Positions 1 through 11,192 of a stretch of 64,000 nt of DNA are shown piece by piece. The notes under the pieces were generated by a model, which did not search any database, was not told where the DNA came from, and was given only the letters and a program-made list of their open reading frames with translations. A program made the position numbers and the translations under genes. Numbering within the stretch: position 1 is the stretch's first letter; each line of letters begins with the position of its first letter. The DNA comes from Trematomus loennbergii. Lineage: Eukaryota > Chordata > Actinopteri > Perciformes > Nototheniidae. The DNA lies in assembly GCA_012861695.1 (NCBI GenBank), contig JAAOOA010000002.1, positions 25,460,898 to 25,524,897 of the forward strand, written 5' to 3'.

Positions 1-124
1 AGTGATTATATTTGTATGCCAATATTTTTCTATGGTAAAGTTTTCGTTTTGCACTTTTATTTTGATAGTAATAAGATCGGGACTCTTATTTTGAAGGAAC
101 TTTTACCGGTTAAATCGGTTTACT

Positions 125-232
125 GATAAAGATTGATCCCAGAAAGCACATGACTACTTAGCATGCAAAATGACGTCATTCTGCATGTTAAGTAGCCATA
201 TTGCTTTCGTGTTATCGACTGAATCTTTATTT
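125..232. repeat. imperfect foldback (hairpin) repeat
   Basis: The arms around 125-165 and 190-232 are imperfect inverted complements, for example AGAAAGCACATGACTACTTA against the complement of TAAGTAGCCATATTGCTTTC. The loop contains the self-complementary TGACGTCA, which matches a CRE/ATF site. It looks like a small foldback MITE. No target-site duplication was identified and regulatory activity is untested. Confidence 0.5.
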
Positions 233-519
233 ATGTGATTAGATCACGTTACTCTGATGATAGTGTTCAAGACAGCCTATACAGTATGTCTGAACTCGAT
301 GTTTAGAGTAATGTGTTACGGAGCCTTCTCTTAATATTGTTTCCACATAGAGTATTTTGCGCTGCTCTTTTCCAATGTGGAAGCAGAATGTGTGAAAGCA
401 TACAGCACGATGCGGGGTGTGTCTCTAGACATCTTTAGACTGGAATAGCGGGGCCCAGTACGTGAACTCGCCTCGCAGCCGGTGCACACGCCAGGATAGA
501 GGACATCAGACTCCATAGA

Positions 520-800
520 AACTTGCTCGAGTCCGAGTCCGAGTCCAAGTCGGAGCGTCAATGTACAAGTCGAGTCCGAGTCATCGTGGGGGGAAAAATT
601 CACGAGTCCGAGTACAAGTCAGCGTACGCGATAATTCACGAGTCCGAGGCGAGTCCAAGTCATCGTGCGCGAGAATTCACGAGTCCAAGTCCGTGTCGCG
701 TCAATCAGTGCGCTAGTCCAAGTCGAGTCACGAGTCCCGAAAATCGGCACTCGAGTCTGACTCGAGTCCGAGTCCAGGACTCGAGTACTCCATCTCTGCG
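520..800. repeat. degenerate GAGTCC-rich minisatellite
   Basis: The hexamer-like motif CGAGTC/GAGTCC recurs many times with irregular spacing, interspersed with ATTCACGAGTCC blocks. Open frames on both strands here are by-products of the repeat and have serine/arginine-rich composition. No gene is called. The rest of 1-1416 shows no recognisable gene; the stretch from about 1170 to 1410 resembles degraded transposon sequence. Confidence 0.6.
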
Positions 801-3083
801 TCGCGATGAAAGCAGTTAATAAAATATATCCAGGGGATGCATGCAGAGCTGTCATTGGCTGAGATAAGTCCGGCCGTGCGTCTCGACCAAGCGGCAAACT
901 CTGGGGAAGAGCCGGGACGCCAATGCGGAAGTGCCACAAACTGCAGTTCATATATTGGCCGATAGGCGCTGACTGCAGAAAGGAGCAATTTCCATAGAGC
1001 CCCATGTTAAAATGCCCAATTTCACAGCCTAAAAAAACATGTTTCTACCTATGGATCCAATAAATATTATTATGAATATAGTTAGATTCCACCTTCATGA
1101 TTATGGATCTGTGAGTGAATTGTTTTCTAACACGACCCTTTATTTATATTAGGTCTTAAAGTTTTTGCATAAATTAGGGCGTGGTCACATTGAGTGACAG
1201 CTCTGTCAGGTGACTGCTGCTGTTAGCTTTTTGTCTCTCTGCTAGCTGCTCCGTCCGTGAAGCTACAGGGACTCTGCCTGGTCAGTTCATCCAGGGAACA
1301 CAACTTGATCCCGGCCGTGTTTGTTTGTTCTTCATGCTTATATATCGGACTATTGTGACTCGCTCTGCGGTTAAAACAGACGGTGCATGAATGCCGTTTT
1401 GCGGTAAGTGAAATTCGAGTCAAACTTATCCTTGTTTTAATCCTTGTTTTATTTATGTTAAATTGTTGTTGTCGGTTAATTTTCCATTTTATTTATTAAG
1501 GTTTAAGATATCATTAGTCTTTTATTTTATTATTATCATGCTTGATGTTTACACTTTTCTGCATTTTATAAGGCAATATATACTTTTTTGTTTTTGTCTG
1601 TAGGCTACTTAGGTTATTAAATAGTTATTGTGTCAAAATATAGGAAATGTATTAATATTTTATTGTATAATCGGTACAGGAAATGACATAATTCAGAGCA
1701 CCACCTATTGGCCAAAGACCGCTGCCACCGGCATTGCGATCCATCTTCTGACAAAGTAAGTTGTGTCACTAAAGTCTGATGCATGATTTAATAATTGGGG
1801 CTTTTTTTTAAGCCTTTTCTCGCATAGTTCATCATACATAATGAACTGTTCTAAGTCTGAGAAATGCTTCCGCCATAATCAGCAAAGCAACATTAATGTG
1901 AAATTATTCTTGCGGGCGGCTAGCTAGCTAGCTCACGTTCAACATAAGCTTAAACTAGTTTAGCTACATTTATATCAGCTCATAAGTGGTGTGTGGAAAA
2001 TATTTGTCTTAATTACGGCTACATACGTCGGTGTTAAAGTGTGAGTTATACGTTATTTTAATCGCTTTTGTTTGACACATGACAGTGCTGCCGAGCGGAC
2101 ATTTAACATATGTTTGGGGGGGAGGGGCATAGTCCATGTGCACGGCCATGTGCTTGTTACGAGTCTGAAACAGGAAACACGTAAATGAACTCACTCAGTC
2201 TGTCTAAAGTAGTTAAACCGTCACAATGTGCATTTAAAAAAGCTAGTTTCACTACATAATTCACTTTTTCTGTTCTCTCCTGCAGCTCCTGTACCCACAC
2301 CACAAACCCATACACTGATCTACACCATCATAAAACCAACGGCACTTTTAAGAGCCAAACTCTCCCTATCTCCCTATCCAGCTCTCTTATATCTATCATC
2401 TATTTCTTTATTCACCCTTCTATCTATTCTGTGTACTTCTCTACTTTCCTGTGTTTGTCAGTCTGTCTGTTTGTAATCCTGTGTTAATCATGCCAGGTGG
2501 GTCTACAAAAAAGACATGTCCCTTCTGTCAGAACATTTTATTTTGTGCACAGAAGATCTGTGCACATTGCCTTAAGGAGCAGCCAAAAAAGCTGCGCCTT
2601 GAGAAGAAGCTCAAGCGGTTTGATGAGAAGCGAGAGGATTGGGTGTCTGGGCGGAAGAAGAACCACAACATTGCTTCCATCAAGGATGAAGCCATTGTCT
2701 TGGTATGTACACTTTTTACTGTATGTTAATGCCCGGACACACCAAGCTGACACCAAAGAACTGACACAGACGGACCCCCGACTGTTTGCCAATATATTGG
2801 GCCAGGATAAAGTTGAATGTTGTTTTTATATACATTTATTTCTTAATGATGTTTGTATCTTATTAACCAATATACACTTTGATATCAACTTCAAATATAG
2901 ATATTATTGCAAAGGTATTATTTAATATTCTCTTTTCTTTCAATTTTAAAACTACTCTTATCTTAACTTTCACAGCCAAGGGACACTATTTTAATTTAAC
3001 TTTCACATTTAAATAAACAGAGCACTTCCTTCACTTCCATGTTGTGTTCCATTCTTGCTTATGTACACACTTTTAGACATTAA

Positions 3084-3459
3084 AGGTAGGGTAGGTAAGT
3101 TTGAGAAACCAGCTTGAGTGTGCTAGAATTTGAAAATACACAACCGGAGAAAATCTGCCACTTCCTCACAGAGCCCCTCCTCCAACACACACGAACGCGC
3201 ACATGACCAATGAGGGCACGAGATAAGTTTGTGCACAGATGGAAGGCTGACAGGCAGGTAGGCCATCCAGTTATTTTAGCCGGGCCGGCTCAGATGATTG
3301 GTCGTGCTTTTTACAGTACTACGGCTTCCACAGATGACATTCTTTTATGGATTTTGTCAAAGCACTTCAGATATTCATTGCTATCGGGATGTTAAGAGCA
3401 TTCCATGGAATATAACAAGTGTATCTCGAGCCGGTTTCTCAAACGTACCTACCCCACCT
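3084..3459. mobile_element. TTAA-flanked MITE (left arm)
   Basis: Inverted termini start AGGTAGGGTAGGTAAGTTTG and end with the complement, ACCTACCCCACCT, each flanked by TTAA (3080-3083 and 3460-3463). TTAA targets are typical of the piggyBac and Kolobok superfamilies. There is no transposase. It lies in intron 1 of the unknown gene. A mirrored copy is in the right arm and a truncated one at 57117. Confidence 0.75.
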
Positions 3460-5065
3460 TTAATAAGACTACATCATTGTATGTTACTACTCTATATTAC
3501 TCTTACGACTGCAGCCACAACATACGGGAACGTTTTACATTGCAGCACGCAATTTCAATTTCAACAGTGTCAAGCTATGCTTGGATTGTGTTACATTTTT
3601 AATTATGCAATACTCATTGTGTACACAAGTGTTAACTGTTAATTGTTGAGTGGTCACACATTTGCATCTTATTGTACTTTAACTTTAAGATTATCAGGGT
3701 TTGAACTGGGACTCAGGATACTGATTTATTTGTATTTTGTGTTTGTCTATAAAATATTTTTCTGCTTCTACTGTGTAACCCTTCCTGGTAAATACATGAT
3801 TCTGCAAAAGCTAAACTCAGCATCTAGGTTTATGAATGGCATACAACTAGATGCTGTCATCAGTAATGTTATAGTTGTAGTTATATAGTTGTTTCCTTTC
3901 CATTTCTTTAAACAGTAAATATATTATTTTGTCATTACAGCTTGAGAAACTCCATGCCATTGGCTTTAAACCAGTGCTGCTTCTTGGCAAGGAGACCAGG
4001 AAGAAGGAGGTCAAATGTGAAATCCTAACCCCTCGCTGCACACTGACCGCCTATGCCCAGGATTACCTTGACAAGATAGGCACTTTTTATGAGTTCCTTT
4101 GTGAAGGTGAGATGCTTGCACTATATCTTCACAGTTCACAGTATTGTGTACACAAAATGTTTGTATCAATGTTAAACTCTTCTAGGGATGGTTCACCCCT
4201 AAAACATGTTCAGTCAACGAGTCCTTACCTCCCTGACAGTATAAACGTTGGAGAGCTTAACATTTCCTTATAACCAACACAGTTATATGGAATGAGTTTG
4301 GATCAACTCATTTAATAAAGTCAGTTAAGTTAACAACAACTTACAGCGACTGTTTTCAATCCATCCAAATCTTGTGGGACAACAACTTGATCCAGTATTT
4401 ATCCTTTGAGCCAGAAAGCAGTCATTCGAGCCATTTATTTGGGTTTGGCAAACTATATTTTTGTGAGACAACTAACACACATCCTTTCTACCTGTTAACT
4501 GTCACTATTTTTAGCTGCAAAGTATTACAAAAGTTGAAAGTAATTGCAAAATATTTAGGGATATGGACAACGTTTGACTGTTTATTATTTTAGCAAACTA
4601 CATACAATAAATACATTTGTAAACACTGAGTATGTAGCCTAATGAGACATGGCTTACTCTGCAGAGGGGACTTGTGGACATTTAACTGTTATTTATCAGG
4701 AAATAGGTAGGCAAGTTTACTTGAATTTGAAAAACCATTTTGGGGTATTGTGCTACCACTTGCGCATTCATTGTATACAAATTGAAAGTTGTTAATGTCA
4801 AGGTAGTTGGGTTTGATGACTGAAATGTAGTTTTAGGCTTGAGCCATCCCTTAAGCAATTTCCTTTTAGCAAACCGTTCCTAAACTGTTTGCTTTATCAA
4901 CGCCCAAAAGGGAGAAATGTTTTGAGGTTAATGGTAAGAGCACAATACATGAAGACGATCCCAGTTGACCACATATTCAGTTTGGCAGTTCTGTATTAAG
5001 GTCATGTTTCTCGGGTTGTAAACAAAAGCAGTTATCCAGTGCATCCAGAGGTCCCTTTACATTAC

Positions 5066-5112
5066 ATTTAGCAGACGTTTTTATCCAAAGCGACTTGCTA
5101 CTTATTTGATTG
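5066..5112 (-). repeat. L2-type LINE/SINE 3' tail remnant
   Basis: The complement reads AAGTCGCTTTGGATAAAAACG followed by TCTGCTAAATG. This is the 3' tail shared by fish L2-clade LINEs and many tRNA-derived SINEs. Only the tail survives. Confidence 0.6.
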
Positions 5113-5589
5113 CACTTATGCAAAACACGTTTGCGTCAGTCTTATCAATTCTGAACAAAATGTGTGGATGTAAATAATGTAAGGGAACATACATGCACAC
5201 GTCTATATGTTGTCTACCGACAAATTGACATATCACATCACATGGAATGTAGACACAAATCGGAAGAATAATATCGCAAAAACAAAACCATAAATAGTTG
5301 ACTGGATAAATACCACTATTACTGCTATTAACTTTGACTGCACACAGTCCTATGACATGACGAGTATATTTTTGACCCTGTCTGGAAACATACCTTAAGC
5401 ACGCTGTATTTCTTATTTCTAGATATATGAGTTAACCTCTTTGTCTTAAGCAAGTCAAGACCAACATTTGTTTAACTTGCACAGGTTGGACACAGGACTC
5501 CACTGGCCAGGGGTTGCGGAAGATCCTGAGGAAGAGACAGTCACGCTGAACCTCACACCCTGTGACCCATCTGAACCAGAAAACAACTG

Positions 5590-5875
5590 GCAGGAGGCAG
5601 GGACGTCAGAGACAAGCACCGTGCAGGTGGAGGTGCTGAAGACCCCCCCGTGAAGCAGTGTACCACCAAAGAGGTAGGGCAGGAGGCAGGGACGTCAGAG
5701 AGCCAGGTGCCAGAGACAAGCACTGTGCAGGTGGAGGTGCTGAAGACCCCCCCCCGTGAAGCAGTGTACCACCAAAGAGGTAGGGCAGGAGGCAGGGACG
5801 TCAGAGAGCCAGGTGCCAGAGACAAGCACCGTGCAGGTGGAGGTGCTGAAGACCCCCCCCCCGTGAAGCAGTGCA
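5590..5875 (+). repeat. coding minisatellite in exon 3 (left arm, about 3 units)
   Basis: A unit of about 105 bp beginning GTGAAGCAGTGTACCACC and ending in a poly-C tract is repeated about three times here and about twice in the right-arm copy (18075-18240). In frame, a unit with 8 C encodes 35 residues, so copy number changes protein length without shifting frame, whereas poly-C length changes do shift it. Confidence 0.7.
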
Positions 5876-6287
5876 CCATCATAGAGGTGGGGCAGGAGGA
5901 GCAGCCCCAGCGGGATGATCTGAGACAGGCTACCACCACGGAGGGGCCAGGTAATAAAATAGATAGATGGAATGGGAGGGATGAAACCCTCTTTAATGGT
6001 CACACACACAGCACACACAGTGACATTTGTTCTCTGAGATTTGCAGCTTTTATATTTATAAAAGTCAAGAGTGTTTTCTGATATCTTCCTAAAAGATTAT
6101 TGGAGGTAACTTGTTGACAAGTCATGCTTCTACAATATCTCAAAACACCTAATTGCACTTCTTGCATTTTGGGAATAATGATTGGTCCAATAGGTAAATA
6201 ATAATAACAACAATAGCTTAATCTAAATAACAATTTCACCTACAACTTCATAAATATGAAAGGAAAATGGGATACTTGGGTATGTGT

Positions 6288-7057
6288 ATATCCCCCCGGG
6301 GAGGAGGAAAAAAAAAACACTGACAAATGGTATTCCGTTGTTTTCTTTTACTTGAACGTGTAAAAAGGGCTCTTCAGGTAGAACAGTATTAATAATAGCA
6401 TAATTGAAATAAATTAAATAAATAGCCTACTTTATGTGTGTATGTATGGGTGTAGGCGAGAGCGCAGCCGGTTAAGGATTAGTCCTGCCGCCGAAAAAAC
6501 CCTTTCCGAGGGCACAGAGCACTGCGGAGCCCCTCAGCTAAATTAACCGCACTCTTCATCTCCCATTCACTATCGATATAATGGCAGGTTATGGTAACAT
6601 AGGATTCAGTTGTGAGTGCCGTCCACCCGTCGGTGGTTATCGACACCTTTGAGACAGTTGATAAGAGTACGGCCCGGGACCCTGTAATCTGGTTCCACGC
6701 TTGCCATAAACTCAAGGAAACCGCCTCCTTCCACGACGGAGAGGAGGGGGGAGGGGAGAGGGAGGGGCGGGGTCGGTGTGTACCAGGCTGCAGCAGCAGT
6801 CTGCACTCTGCGCTGCTGGCTTCCTCCAAGTTTACAGTAAAACAAACTGGTGGTGTGATCAATGGTCATTTACAATTATTAATACTATTACTATTATTAG
6901 CATTAGTCTATATTTTGGTTGAAACCAAACCAGGAAAAAAAGAAAAACATAAATATTAATAAAAAAATATATTAATAAAATCGATTTTTAAAAATAATAT
7001 TCGATTATGGAGACTGTAACGAATAATCGAATAATCGAATAATCGCTGGCATCCCTA
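6288..7057 (-). mobile_element. hAT transposon remnant (left arm only)
   Basis: The right arm lacks this insert and gives the empty site (TATATCC joined to TTAGGTAC). On the minus strand, 6479-6862 encodes a fragment with VSITTDGWTALTTESYVTI, typical of hAT/ZBED-type transposases. The right end, read on the minus strand, begins TAGGGATGCCAGCGATTATT, a hAT-type terminus. The other end (CCCCGGGGAGG) does not match, and no 8-bp duplication is visible, so that end is probably truncated. The element is inactive. Confidence 0.75.
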
Positions 7058-7380
7058 TTAGGTACTTGGATATAAATAAATATTAAACATTTAGAAAAAT
7101 ACAGTCTTTCATTCCTGAACAGCCATGTGGTTACTATATGGTTATACCTTTTTCACACAAAAATGCAAAGCAACAGCAGGCTTACTATACATTTGATAAA
7201 TCACAAAATAAAACTCATGTCATTTTGTTTACACACAGAAAGGGTCTTGCATTGTAGCGTTGGGCAGTAGGTCGATTACATCAAAATGATTTGGCACTTG
7301 TCCATATATTGTACGAGAGGTTGATATCATTAATATTGTGGTCTACCTAAAGCAATCCCTGACCCTAGGGTTTGAAAAGG

Positions 7381-7453
7381 GGTTTTTGTCACACAATGTA
7401 TCACTGTGGGAGCCGCTATATAGAGCACTGTGATACAACTCCATACAAAACTC
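7381..7453 (-). other. IGHD: IGHD-like segment, left arm (mirror of R-D6)
   Basis: The order on the plus strand is nonamer GGTTTTTGT (7381-7389), 12-bp spacer, heptamer CACTGTG (7402-7408), 17-bp core GGAGCCGCTATATAGAG (7409-7425), heptamer CACTGTG (7426-7432), 12-bp spacer and nonamer ACAAAACTC (7445-7453). The first RSS is perfect consensus. The second has one heptamer change at position 4 and two nonamer changes. Two 12-RSS facing outwards is the arrangement of heavy-chain D segments. The minus strand is inferred from D-like cores in the mirror arm; the symmetric signals do not fix the reading direction. Confidence 0.8.
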
Positions 7454-7971
7454 CACCCAGTACACTGACTGACATGACAACACACACATGTTGCTCTGTG
7501 TTTGTAATCTTATAATCTAATCTTGTAAAAGGAACCATCAGTGCAATAGTTTTCTAATCTTTTCTTTTCTTCATCTGTCGTGTTGCATATACACCTGAAC
7601 AATGGCTATAAATTATGGGAATGGTGCTAACAAAAGTGTGTAATATCCTCCTAAATTAAATGAGAAGCAGAATTACTCAAGCATGTAAGATCAAAAGGCT
7701 CTGACAGGATTATTCATATTTCAAACTGGGGATATTGTATTCAGGCATGGTGTCCAAAGTGTGGGTTAACCCAGCAGAAAGGTGTTATTAACACTGTATG
7801 TTGGTAGGTCAAGCTTTTTTCTGAAACATTTTTTTTAAACATAATTCCTCATATATTTAATTTAAACTGCCACTTGTACATTTAATATCACCTTGCTTTA
7901 GATTCAAGGGATTTGGGGGATTACCTGATCTTCTCTTTCTTGAGGCACAGTGATATTGAGTATTTTAGTTA

Positions 7972-8396
7972 CAGGGTTTGTAAGGGTCATTAAAAACCTG
8001 GAAAAGTCATGGAAATGTAACTAAAGTTGCATCAAATATAATTAGAATTTGATCTAATCGCCGAAATAGTAATACTATAATGATAAACACTGTATCGTAT
8101 AGTAATGAAACGTAAAATGGCATTTAACTGTCGAGGTATTTTGCTGGTGAGATTTTTACAATCACGCCCTCTAGTCTACAGTTGCTTTAGCCCGTAGATG
8201 CTAGTAAGCCTACTATTTGATTTGTTTTAGATAGGCACAACATGTTTCATATGCAGACCTTATTTTCCTGTTCCATGTTAAAAAACAATTTTCAGTGGTA
8301 CCGCTGAGAAAAAGTAATATTTTTGGTCATGGAAAAGTAGGTAAAGGTCATGGAAAAGTCATTGAAAATCATTGGTGAAAAAGTGTGTGAACCCTG
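7972..8396. mobile_element. non-autonomous DNA transposon with CAGGGTT termini (left arm)
   Basis: It starts CAGGGTTTGTAAGGG and ends GTGAACCCTG, and internally carries several GGTCATGGAAAAGTCA-like motifs. It sits beside a D-like segment and is mirrored at 15656-16085. The second copy of the right-arm duplication (about 17060) lacks it and gives the empty site. It is probably a hAT-like MITE; the duplication is ambiguous. Confidence 0.6.
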
Positions 8397-8403
8397 TAGT
8401 TCA

Positions 8404-8473
8404 GGTTTTTGTATTGCCCAATATCACTGTGGTTGCCATCCCATCCACAGTGCCACACGCTCATACAAAAACC
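8404..8473 (-). other. IGHD: IGHD-like segment, left arm (mirror of R-D3), perfect RSS
   Basis: Nonamer GGTTTTTGT (8404-8412), 12-bp spacer, heptamer CACTGTG (8425-8431), 14-bp core GTTGCCATCCCATC (8432-8445), heptamer CACAGTG (8446-8452), 12-bp spacer, nonamer ACAAAAACC (8465-8473). Both RSS match the consensus heptamer and nonamer at every position and both spacers are exactly 12 bp. The right-arm partner is 15579-15648. Confidence 0.87.
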
Positions 8474-8781
8474 GTTGCTTGATACAGTGCATTGTATTTC
8501 TCTCCCTTTTTTCTGCTCTTATTTTTCACCGACTTTCTCTTTTGGTGTTATTTATGTATCTTTTTTAAACATCAAAGCAAATTCCTTTTACCATCCTTAC
8601 CAATTCTGAATCGTTTTTTGTAAGGTAATTTATAAGCCAATGTTGCCTAACAAAATCCTATGTAGTTGATCACATTATTTTCAATTATCATACATCTGTG
8701 CTTCTCATGAGGAGGTTATGTAGGTCACATATCTCACCTCCTGGTTTCCTTATTAGCACCACATGTCCTCCAGTGGAAAGG

Positions 8782-8803
8782 GGTTTTTGTCACACAATGT
8801 ATC
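8782..8803 (-). other. stranded 12-RSS nonamer and spacer (remnant of D2, left arm)
   Basis: Nonamer GGTTTTTGT (8782-8790) and spacer bases up to ATC, ending in the duplicated octamer AATGTATC (8796-8803), abut the hAT end CAGGGCTCTCGA. This is the mirror of 15248-15269. The matching D core and heptamers are missing from the left arm through the 512-bp deletion near 9475. Confidence 0.75.
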
Positions 8804-9475
8804 CAGGGCTCTCGACTAACTTTTTTCACCATCCTCCCGGAACCGTCCCGAAATACAATCTAAGCCGTCCCGAAATTAATGTGGACCGTCCCGAATTTAA
8901 AATATTTGTTTTTTCTACATTATCATTAGTTAAAATCATTCAAAGTGACCTTTAACATAATAAAACATCATACAAATCATTAGATGATAATTCATCAACC
9001 TTTTTATTTGAGTCAATCAGTCAAACACATAAACAAGGCCAAATATATTTAAAAAAAACACACAAGCGAGAAAGTTGCTCTAATATTGAATCCAACCAAG
9101 TCCCATCCGATTAACAACAAAATCCAACACTCTGTCCTGAAGACAGAACCCAGAGTAACCACTAACCAGGATGACAGTCTGTAACACAGTCAGGAGACCT
9201 TTACAAACTGCCCCGCCCCCTCGCACACAGGAGAGAGCTCTCTCGTCTGGATTGGAAAGATCGAAAATAAGATCGAAAATACATCATAGACGCATTTTGT
9301 AGTCTTATTGCATATTAGAAACGGAGTTGGCGAAACTAAAACTGCAATATAATGTTCATGTAGCAATAATACATATGACATATATGTTTTAAATGTCTCG
9401 ACCACTGTCTTTAATAATTCCGGCCCGGGGCCCGTTTAATACCGGGGCTCGGTACCCATCCCTACATGGGGAGAG
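8804..9475. mobile_element. hAT-type element, left-arm copy, one end deleted
   Basis: This is the mirror of 14115-15247. The end adjoining the RSS remnant, CAGGGCTCTCGA, is present. The opposite end was lost with a 512-bp deletion whose junction lies near 9475-9490 (AGCATATAGCACACTGG). A nested fragment near 9410-9465, read on the minus strand, starts TAGGGATGGGTACCGAG, another hAT-like terminus. No intact transposase was found. Confidence 0.7.
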
Positions 9476-10096
9476 GCGCAGCATATAGCACACTGGCTGT
9501 CACAACACTCACACTTGCTTTGAACCCTTTCATTTTAGTTGATGATTTTACGATTTAATCCTAGAACAGAATCACCTGTACAAGTGTCTCCTTTTGTTTA
9601 GTTTTTTTAATAATGTAAAAAATATGAGTTTCACTAATACAGTTATAAAAGAAAATGCATATACAAACTAAGTATACATGTGAATGAGAAACACATTGCA
9701 TGAAACATGGAAAATAGGCTCTGACAGAAGATTACATATTTTCATACTCATTATATTTTGGTACAGGTATATCATCCTGTTTATCATATTTAAAAATACT
9801 GCCCAGTCTTTTATAGAACAGAATATATCTTTGTTGTCATCATACAAAGTTTAACGACATTTCTTTGGCATCTCTCACTGCAGTAATGAAAATAGACACA
9901 AATAAATAAATAAATAAAAGCAGATGTAGCAGCAATGACAGGGTAATGCAATAAAATGTTATAACAATGTGCATATTATTAATTCTTAAGTACTACGTTT
10001 GTGAAATGTATTCAAACTCACTCTATTTTCTTCAAGTCACAGCTTCCTATAATTGTTTGCATATCTTTCATCTAAAGTTTACGGAGCTTTGCCAGA

Positions 10097-10166
10097 GGTT
10101 TTTGTAACTGTGTCAATCACTGTGGCTGCCCCCGTAGACACAGTGAAACACCACTGTGCAAAAACC
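10097..10166 (-). other. IGHD: IGHD-like segment, left arm (mirror of R-D1)
   Basis: Nonamer GGTTTTTGT (10097-10105), 12-bp spacer, heptamer CACTGTG (10118-10124), 14-bp core GCTGCCCCCGTAGA (10125-10138), heptamer CACAGTG (10139-10145), 12-bp spacer, nonamer GCAAAAACC (10158-10166, one mismatch). Read on the minus strand the core is TCTACGGGGGCAGC, a G-rich core like known heavy-chain D segments. Confidence 0.85.
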
Positions 10167-11192
10167 TGTGCCACTGTAGCTCATCCCCTTCTCTGAAGTA
10201 CACGGCTAATCAAATGGCTACTTTTAAAATGATTCATTTAGATAATTAATAAAAAGAAAAATGGGATTGTAATAACCACTGTACATACCTTTTGTATTTT
10301 TATTAATTCACATTGTTCAATGGCCGTACTAAATGACTTTGAACATGCAGAATATTCCAATAATGAAAGTCTTTTAATATTTTTTCAGACACATGATACT
10401 GTTGATGAGATTTTGTATAGTGCTACTATTATACTGTATGGTATGGCAGCCCACTTTTTACAGTAAATTGACCTCAATATCAACAAAAATTTGAAGAAAT
10501 TATTAACCTTAATTCTCATGGCTTTTAAATATTAAGAAAGTTACAGCATAAACATGCATAAACCTTTACCAAAGTGTAGCTGCTTGTCCCTTATTTACAA
10601 TAAACAGCAACACAACAACTATTCTTCTTTTCATTTAAATAATTATGATTTAAAATTATTCCTGGACCGTTTTAAGATTTGAATAATAATCACATTTTTA
10701 AGATTTAGTTAAATGTTTGGGAATGTAGGCTATCAGGGTTTTTTTCAGCAGCAGTAACATTTATATATATATTCTTCTGAGCCTGAAAATAATATTATTT
10801 TTAATAAGCTTCACATGGACTGGGGCAAAGAACTGTTGCAAATACTGTCGGATCACACTTTCTTGTAATTGCGATGTAGTTTTAGACAGAAATGTGCTGT
10901 TTTACAGAGTGGGGTCAGTACACTAGAAGCCTGCAGATGGCAGCAAAGCACTATCTTTAAATTAAAGATCACCACTGTCGAGGCACCTAGAGATCAGGCT
11001 GCTGCTTTGTTTGCTTACTATCATCAATCACTTTTTGAAATGTTTTTTGATTGTCTTCCTAGTCTGGTCCTATTCATTAAATATAAAGTATTTTAGGCCA
11101 AAAAATGTATTGGATTGTAATAATAACCACTGTAGATACTTAAACAAATAACATTGTTCAATGGCAGGACTTACTAACTAGTTGGATTTTGA

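Larger units (their letters stand above)
2490..5950 (+). pseudogene. unknown three-exon gene, left-arm copy (frame broken in exon 3)
   Basis: I do not recognise this family. Exon 1 is 2490-2702 (71 codons, starting MPGGSTKK), exon 2 is 3941-4106 and exon 3 is 5485-5950; all junctions are GT-AG. The N-terminus has cysteines at residues 10, 13, 19, 24 and 27 (CPFC, then CAQKICAHC), suggesting a small zinc-binding fold, followed by a lysine-rich stretch. Exon 2 encodes a compact segment beginning LEKLHAIGFKP. Exon 3 is acidic and holds a minisatellite of about 105 bp per unit. In this arm exon 3 has four G at about 5510 where the right arm has five, so the spliced frame reaches a stop near 5548. 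The poly-C tracts of the three repeat units have 7, 9 and 10 C rather than 8. A 5'-UTR exon beginning after the acceptor near 2284 is possible. Continuation past 5950 was not identified. Confidence 0.6.

Noticed and set aside
331..1005. Serine/arginine-rich frames on both strands at the left end
   Set aside because: They follow the degenerate GAGTCC minisatellite and have no homology or gene structure.
9190..9405. 71-residue frame mirrored at 14645-14860
   Set aside because: It lies inside the hAT-type insert, has no recognised domain and is duplicated only because the arms are.
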